Assembly (NCBI GenBank): GCA_050084985.1
Contig: JBITNC010000001.1
Coordinates: 147,746,001 to 147,810,000, forward strand
From: Nageia nagi
Lineage: Eukaryota > Pinophyta
DNA: 64,000 bases
Direction of reading: 5' to 3'
Shown here: positions 58,431-64,000 of the stretch, piece after piece
How positions within the stretch are numbered: position 1 is the first letter of the stretch
Layout of the letters: each line of letters opens with the position of its first letter
The notes under the pieces: generated by a model
The model's database searches: none
What the model saw: the letters and a program-made list of their open reading frames with translations, nothing else
Told to the model about the DNA's origin: nothing
Position numbers and translations under genes: made by a program

Positions 58431-60732
58431 TTGTAAAAAAAATTAATCAACTATGCATATTGAGTTTAATCATTCATATAAGTTTAGATTTTACTAAATT
58501 AATCAACCATACATATTGAATGATAAAAAGGCATACCTAACTTGTTTAACAAAATTCACATGTGCAAAGGTTTACAATAGAATCACATCAATATTTATAA
58601 CATTTTGTTATAACCAAGTACCATAGTTGTAGAGAGGGATAAAGTTGAGGCTTTTTTTATTGTCTAAAATTAGGCCTTCACTTGAATACTCATAAGGTGG
58701 AGTCCAAGTCCTACTAATCCTCAACCAATTCACATTGGTCAGAAATATACTTATGCAAAGAGAACTACTAGCTATTTTCCAAGGTTATGATGTATGTTGG
58801 ATTGATGAAATTGTTATCTTGATTAGGTTTCAAGTTATCCTTCTAGGTCATCAAGATAATCCTTGAATGGACATATGAACATGTAGTTTCACTATACACA
58901 TGCTTGTCCACCTATATGGAGTTATTTCTAAATCAATACAAGACTTAAGAAAAATTAAGAAGTAGATACTTTTCACCATTTGGATCATCAAACTGAAGGA
59001 ACCAATATACCTTGTCCTCACCTCATCGATCCCCAAATAAGTTATGTTTCAAAATATACTTGCATATGTGTTCATTTTAGGGGTACACTTTCAATGTTTA
59101 TGATTTTGCAAAGATAAAGAAAAGATGCATAACATAAAGTAAAGTGCATAAAAAAAGGATATATCATCTAAAAAAATGTAACCCTAGGAGTCTAATGAAT
59201 TTTGTTACTAGCCCCAAAAAGACCTCTTTACATAAATACCATAATTTTTCATAATTTTGCATAAGTTCACTATTTTTAAGTAAAACAAAAAAGGAGCATA
59301 AACCCCCCTTTTTACTTTAAAAAATTGAACTTCAACAACATGTTCCCCTTCTTAGATAAAAAATAGCATTGCAAGTTTACCTTAAGAAAAGAAATTAACT
59401 TTTATTACTAAGGAAAATATTACCATATTTATACCATAAGCACAAAATATTAATAACCTTTTATGAGGTATTTATGTATTCATAGGAAATTAATCCTAAT
59501 TTTATGTAAAAAATGTTTCATAGGAAAAACAATTCTCCCTTTTTACTTAAAAAAAGAACCTAAAATTTTCCTTTATAAAAATAAAAAACTTTGTTGCAAG
59601 TTTACCTTAGCACTAAGGAAACAAAATCTCTTTTTAATGCTTTAAAAAGAGATGCCTCAAAGAAAAATCAACCCCCATTAGTAATTTAACTTTGGAAAAT
59701 TTTTAAGGTAAAATAATTCCAAAAAGTTTCTAAAAAATTAAATACATCCCTTTCAAAAAATATAATATACTTTAAAAAAAGATTATGAAGGGTCAACATA
59801 ATAAATGCTCTAATTGAGATTTACTCTTCCACCAACAAGAGTTAATGCTAATGGTTACCCCTACTTCACTCCATGTAGATTTGATGATGGTATAACAAAC
59901 TTACTTAGTAAGCAAAAGTTTTGATAGGAAACAAAATAACATTGACTAGTTAAAAGTTTTGCAAGAGTTAATGTTAGGGATTTTGTTTTACTAATATGCA
60001 GGTGGTGAGCTAGGTAGGGGAGTTGTAGACTCATGAGCCACCCCAAGGCTAGAATGGCTTGGTGAATAAGGGGTCGTAGACTATCATGATAGGCATTAAG
60101 GTGAATATAAAAATGAGCAATGCCAAAGGGATGCAATAGGATACGAGCAGCACCAAAAGAACTACATGTTGGTAGGTAGCAATAGGATAAAAATGGTTGC
60201 TATCTAGTCAAAATAAGGAGGAAGGATATAAGTTTAAAAGGCATGGGAATAGAAGGAATTTATTAAGGAGTAGAGGGTTATGAGATGCAGGAGTAAGGGC
60301 CACAAAGAGTAGAGGATTGTGTGATGCATAAACAAGGGTCATGAGGAGTAGAGATGCAACCAAAAAAAGAGTCAAGTAATAGACAATGTAAGGAGAGGTA
60401 GTTCATGGGTTAAGGCCAAAATTGGTGCAAGTCCTAGCAAAGTGTAGGAGGGGTTATGAATCATGTGAAGTAGTCAGGGTCAACTGCATGACCACCTTTG
60501 ACTCAATGAAGCTTGACTACTGAGGTGGTTGGAAGAGCAAAGGGGTGGGGGACCGATCAGCTAGTGGCTAATCAGCCTCCCTCTTTTTATGTTAGTAACT
60601 TATAAAGTAAGAAAACAAATCTTGAAGGAATAAGGAGAAGAATTATACCTTAAAATCTTTTACCTCACCAAAGTAAATAAAAGAAGGAGTGGGATGAACC
60701 TTCAAAAATAATGTTGAGGAGGAACCTTCACA
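58431..60732 (-). other. Element D long leader (2.3 kb)
   Basis: Unusually long for a copia element. At 58800-59040 the minus strand is coding-like (KVYWFLQFDDPNGEKYLLLN). A ~231-bp imperfect duplication begins at about 59306 and 59537 (both with CCCTTTTTACTT and later TTGCAAGTTTACCTTA). A 39-bp minisatellite lies at 60268-60356. Much of the leader matches 62250-64000 in inverted orientation. Confidence 0.6.
60268..60356. repeat. 39-bp minisatellite in element D leader
   Basis: GAGTAGAGG(G/A)TT(A/G)TG starts at 60268 and 60307, with a third partial copy at 60346. Confidence 0.7.
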
Positions 60733-60748
60733 CCAAGATCTGATACCA
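60733..60748 (-). other. Element D primer-binding site
   Basis: TGGTATCAGATCTTGG on the minus strand, two bases from the LTR. Initiator tRNA-Met of plants pairs with TGGTATCAGAGC, so 11 of 12 core bases match. Confidence 0.85.
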
Positions 60749-60750
60749 AA

Positions 60751-61246
60751 TGAAGGATTTAATCTTAAAAGAATAAAATCCCAATCTACCAAGATCACTT
60801 GAAAGCTCACTTAAACATCAATACTCAAAGTATAAATAATCTCATAAATTGACACAAGATATAATTGATTCTTCCAACCATGGGAGTACATCCACTAACT
60901 AATATATTTCTCATTCACAAAGACAACTCTCTTACAAGACTTCTTTCTTCCTCTCCTAACACTAATCCTAGAGCATAATGTTTTTTCAATTTTGGTGTAT
61001 GATATCAAGGAGAGGGACTTCTTTTTATAGGCCAAAATCTTCCTTTGGATTACCTTTTTAACCATTGTACAAAGACATGACATACTTCACCCTTTTACCC
61101 AAGAGGCATGCTCATGAGGAGTGTAGGATAAGTTACATTATCATATTCACTTAAATACTTAAGTATCTAGGGATATATTTAATTCTTGGTGAATTTACAA
61201 GAATAAACTTAAAAAACTTTACAATAATGCATTATACATTCCAAAA
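60751..61246 (-). repeat. Element D 5' LTR
   Basis: TGAAGGATTTAATC ... ACATTCCAAAA on the plus strand; the end CAACA of the other LTR has become CAAAA. It is followed by ACATC. Confidence 0.9.
61022..61029 (-). promoter_or_regulatory. TATA box of element D 5' LTR
   Basis: TATAAAAA on the minus strand (CCTATAAAAAGAAG), aligned with TATAAATA at 39398-39405 in the 3' LTR. Confidence 0.6.
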
Positions 61247-61251
61247 ACATC
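61247..61251. repeat. Target-site duplication of element D, right
   Basis: ACATC, as at 39120-39124. Confidence 0.85.
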
Positions 61252-62240
61252 TAATATATATTTTTAATACTTATCATGTAGCATCATAATAGAATTCAAA
61301 CTATCTACTACAACAACTTGTTAAAAAAAATAATCAATAGAGTTACCTGATAGTTGTGTACCCTTTTAGAACTTATACAAGTGAAAGAAAATGATTTCAA
61401 GTCAATTATTTCTACCATAGGCTTAACTACTTGACCATCTCATATTCTAACATACATCATAGTCTCCTTCCTATTTTTGCTACATTTATTTTGGATACTA
61501 GTTCTCAAGCCATAATGGTTTTCCTTTTATCAAATTTATTATAGTTTAAATAGACCTAATTTTTTGACTCCTGAATCATTTTAAACACCAATTAAAAGAA
61601 TAGAATCTATACTCTTAATATAAGAATTAATGAGCTATTTCCACTCATAGCCATTATCAACTATAAGGAGTGTAATCATAACATGCCCTTCTAATTAAGC
61701 TTCTAGTATTTTAAACTATATATTTTTCATGAGGTAGATTTCTTATTTAATAATCTAGGGTCTACAATATTTTCAACCTACAATTAATTTTTTGTATATT
61801 TTTGATTGATTATTAATTAATTTTATTAACCAACATTCTTATGTCAATAATGTTATTTAAAAAATAATATTCGTGTTAGGTAACATTACCCTAGTTAGAC
61901 AACAAAATTCTTATTTAATAATTATACTTTTATCTACCTTACCCTAGCAAATTATTTAGCTAAGGTTTTCCTTTTTTACCCTATGAATTCCTAGCTAGGG
62001 TTCCATCATTTTGTAAAAGTAGCAATCATTTTTGTACCCAAAAAAATCATAATTTTCATAACAAATAACTAGGGTTTCAAAATCCCTATTGAATATAGTC
62101 AAATAGCTTACCATTATAATTTAGAGACCTTTCTTGAAGTTATATCAATAATAAGAGTTTTTTTAAGGAAGAACAAGATAAGACCCTAATTTTTATCAAA
62201 CTTTGGTGTAACCCTTCTTTTTGTTTTTTTTATGCATCCT
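61252..62240. other. No gene recognised
   Basis: A+T-rich DNA that continues the sequence left of element D (…39119). It may include a degenerate LTR of the element suggested at 62250-64000, but no LTR of D's type is readable. Confidence 0.4.
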
Positions 62241-62406
62241 CTATCAATTTTCCAATGTGTGTTATCATGGGTTCCTTGTATCTAGCTACTTTTATGCATA
62301 GACTGATCGACTCTCCTCATGCACAACATTCTCCACTATTGCCTCCATACCTTCAACACTCTATGCCCTCCATTGGTGCCTCTAGACCTGCCTCTTGTAT
62401 AGCCCT

Positions 62407-62470
62407 CTGCTCATGGCTACTATGCCCTCTACTTGTGGCTACTATGCCCTTTGCTCATGGCTATTCCCCT
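62407..62470 (+). repeat. 22-bp tandem repeat
   Basis: CT(G/A)CT(C/T)(A/G)TGGCTACTATGCCCT at 62407, 62429 and (partly) 62451. The overlapping open frames at 62255-62635 are produced by this Ala/Pro/His-coding bias and show no domain. Confidence 0.75.
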
Positions 62471-63279
62471 CACCATTTCCTTTTAGGTTTCATCCTCGCA
62501 AGCCCTATGCAACCTTCCCCTCTTCGCATGGCTCCTTCACCCCATGCTCGGCCTCATTGTTTTACCTTAATCTCGTCTCTTCCACATACTTTTTTAAAAT
62601 ATCTTTTTCCTACCTATAGTTGTTGGAGCATTTAATTTTTTTGTTACTTGCAAGACATACTTTATTTAATGCTCTTAGGACCATTAATTTCTACAAAACA
62701 TATACACAAGGCTTGCTTTATTTAATGACTCCTCTTAAGTTAACTTGAACCTTAAGGAGAAATGATGACTTGTACTTTAGTGCATTCCAAGGTAATTTAG
62801 ACCTTTTTTAAGAAATGTATCTTTAAATATCTATTTTTTTAGAAAACTTAATGGGTACTCTCTATGGTTAAAAAAAAAAAGTTTACAAGAATAAGTTATT
62901 ACTTAGACAATTTTTTGATAAAATATTTTTTTAGTCAAAATTCTAAAGGTAAACTTTTTAAGGATCATGTTGATTTGAAATCAATTTTAAGTAAGAGAGG
63001 GAGAAATTATTTTTGAAATTCTTTACTTAAAATTTTAGATCCTTATATGATTTGTCTATTTTTTAAAAATTTCTTATGCAATACTTAAAATTCTTAGATC
63101 TTTGATGCAATGCTATGAATGCAAGCTTATGCTTTTTTTTAAGTTATAGTTAACTTATGCAAATTAAGTAAATACTTATCCTTTTTTTTTACAAAGTGAT
63201 AGACATACTTAATTTTAAGTTAATACATACTTTTTAAAGTTTGCTTATTACTTAAAATTTTAAGTTATGAAAATATGAG

Positions 63280-63660
63280 AATAAATGCATGCTTAGTATT
63301 TCAATTTTTTTTTTAAGTTAAAAGATGTATTTCTTTACCTAAAAATTATTAAGTTAAAAAGTGCATTTTTTTTAGATGCATGCTTATGCTGAGTACTTAA
63401 ACTTTATACAAGCTTAATACTTATTTGTTAAGTTAATGCATGCTTATCCTTAAATGATGCATGTTTAGTGCTTAAATGTTTAAGTTAATGATACATGCAT
63501 AGAACTTAATTTGTTTTGGTGATGCATGCTTAAGAATTTAAATTTTCAGTTAGATACTTAAGATTTTTTTAAATTTTTTAAATCAAATAATGCATGCTTA
63601 TTACTTAAAATATTAAGTTATGATGCAATCTACTTATGCAAGAATGGACTTGTGCAAAAT
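63280..63660. repeat. Degenerate repeat field rich in ATGCATGC
   Basis: About six irregular units of the form (A/T)GATGCATGCTTA...ACTTAAA.TTTTAAGTTA at spacings of about 40-70 bp (near 63285, 63375, 63435, 63460, 63520, 63590). CATGCA is also the plant RY motif core, but chance in A+T-rich DNA is possible. Confidence 0.5.
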
Positions 63661-64000
63661 TAGGAATGATGTAAAGATGTCATTTAGAAGTTGGTAAACA
63701 AAACCCATTGGACACTTACATTTCAAATTTTGAATAGATGATGTTTTACTTATTATCTTTTACTTCATGTTTTGCACTTTGGCTTATTTGCTTATGCAAT
63801 CAAAAATACAAACATGGAAATGAGCAACCCCCCAAAATGAACACATCCACATATACATTCTGTAATATGACTTGTTTGGGAAGCCATGAGTTGAGGACAA
63901 GTAGACTAGAGCATTTAAGTCCAACGATTCAAGTGGTGAAAATTTTGTACTTCTCAATTACCCCTAAGTCCTCTATTGGTCTAGATATAACTTCAATAGG

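Larger units (their letters stand above)
39125..61246 (-). mobile_element. Element D: Ty1/copia retrotransposon, split by element C
   Basis: Two LTRs of about 0.5 kb (39125-39623 and 60751-61246) flank, on the minus strand, a PBS, a 2.3-kb leader, a UBN2-type gag, protease, integrase, RT, RNase H and a polypurine tract. ACATC is duplicated at both ends. Element C with its own AAAAT duplication sits between 40081 and 54218, in D's 3' non-coding part. Without C, D would be about 8.0 kb. By eye the LTRs differ by more than a tenth, so the insertion is old. Confidence 0.92.
62250..64000 (+). mobile_element. Inverted relative of element D's leader (probable D-family element start)
   Basis: The plus strand here matches the minus strand of 58850-60400 in order. 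Clear shared phrases include (C)ATTTT(A/G)GGGG..., GCATAACAT/GCAAAACATGAAGTAAA, CTCTTTACAT and ATAATTTTGCATAAG. The best block is 63861-64000 against 58910-59045, e.g. GGTGAAAA(T/G) with AAGTC(C/T)T(C/G)TATTG following. It continues past the window end. No LTR or PBS is certain upstream. Confidence 0.65.

Noticed and set aside
62255-62635. 126-codon Pro/His/Ser-rich plus-strand open frame
   Set aside because: Contains a 22-bp repeat and overlaps a second equally open frame; lies in a region homologous to a non-coding leader.
1-64000. CRISPR array, bacterial operon or phage
   Set aside because: No short regularly spaced repeats with unique spacers, no cas-like genes, no ribosome-binding sites; all readable genes are plant-type retroelements or PPR.
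1-64000. Envelope-type viral gene in the extra ORFs
   Set aside because: I see no signal peptide, furin-like site or clear transmembrane segment in the extra ORFs of B or C, so I do not call them env.

Overview
This window looks like nuclear DNA of a large-genome seed plant (a gymnosperm is my guess, from composition and element types only). It is strongly A+T-rich. I found no intact host gene, tRNA, rRNA or CRISPR array. Nearly everything recognisable is decayed LTR retrotransposon, much of it nested, plus one broken pentatricopeptide-repeat (PPR) gene family fragment and several coding-like stretches I cannot name.

Layout. Bases 1-7294 are the 5' part of element A, a minus-strand Ty3/gypsy element of Tat type. 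It has protease, gag, leader, primer-binding site (PBS) and a 2.1-kb LTR carrying a 122-bp tandem array, and it runs off the left edge. Bases 7430-11900 hold unidentified coding-like fragments, (AT)n tracts and a possible F-box fragment. About 11.9-23.95 kb is element B, a relative of A on the same strand: an extra ORF, integrase, archaeal-type RNase H, RT, protease, gag, leader, PBS and a short LTR. B's LTR abuts a Ty1/copia element (F, 23.95-26.66 kb) that is cut inside its RNase H. From 27.4 to 29.5 kb there is unidentified plus-strand coding-like DNA with a 30-bp repeat encoding decapeptides. PPR pseudogene pieces and tandem repeats occupy 33.1-35.0 kb, and gag-protease of a third gypsy element (E) lies at 35.76-37.17 kb.

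The right third is a clear nest. Copia element D (39125-61246, minus strand, ~0.5-kb LTRs, duplicated target ACATC) was split by Ty3/gypsy element C (40086-54213, plus strand, ~1.79-kb LTRs, duplicated target AAAAT). C is complete end to end but mutated. It has gag, protease, an archaeal-type RNase H placed before the RT, RT with a degenerate retroviral-type RNase H, integrase, and about 3.8 kb of decayed extra ORF before the 3' LTR. Bases 62.25-64.0 kb resemble D's leader in inverted orientation, so another D-family element may start there.

How the parts relate. Within each element the genes would form one polyprotein unit: capsid, maturation protease, reverse transcription and integration, driven by the LTR promoter. 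All copies are dead, with stop codons and lost catalytic residues. Many of the disabling changes, especially in C and A, fit C-to-T or G-to-A transitions, as expected from decay of methylated DNA. The points most worth checking are the two different RNase H arrangements in Tat-like elements of one window, the extra ORFs of B and C, decayed TGACGTCA-like sites repeated in two unrelated LTRs, the decapeptide repeat, and the coding-like segment in D's leader.
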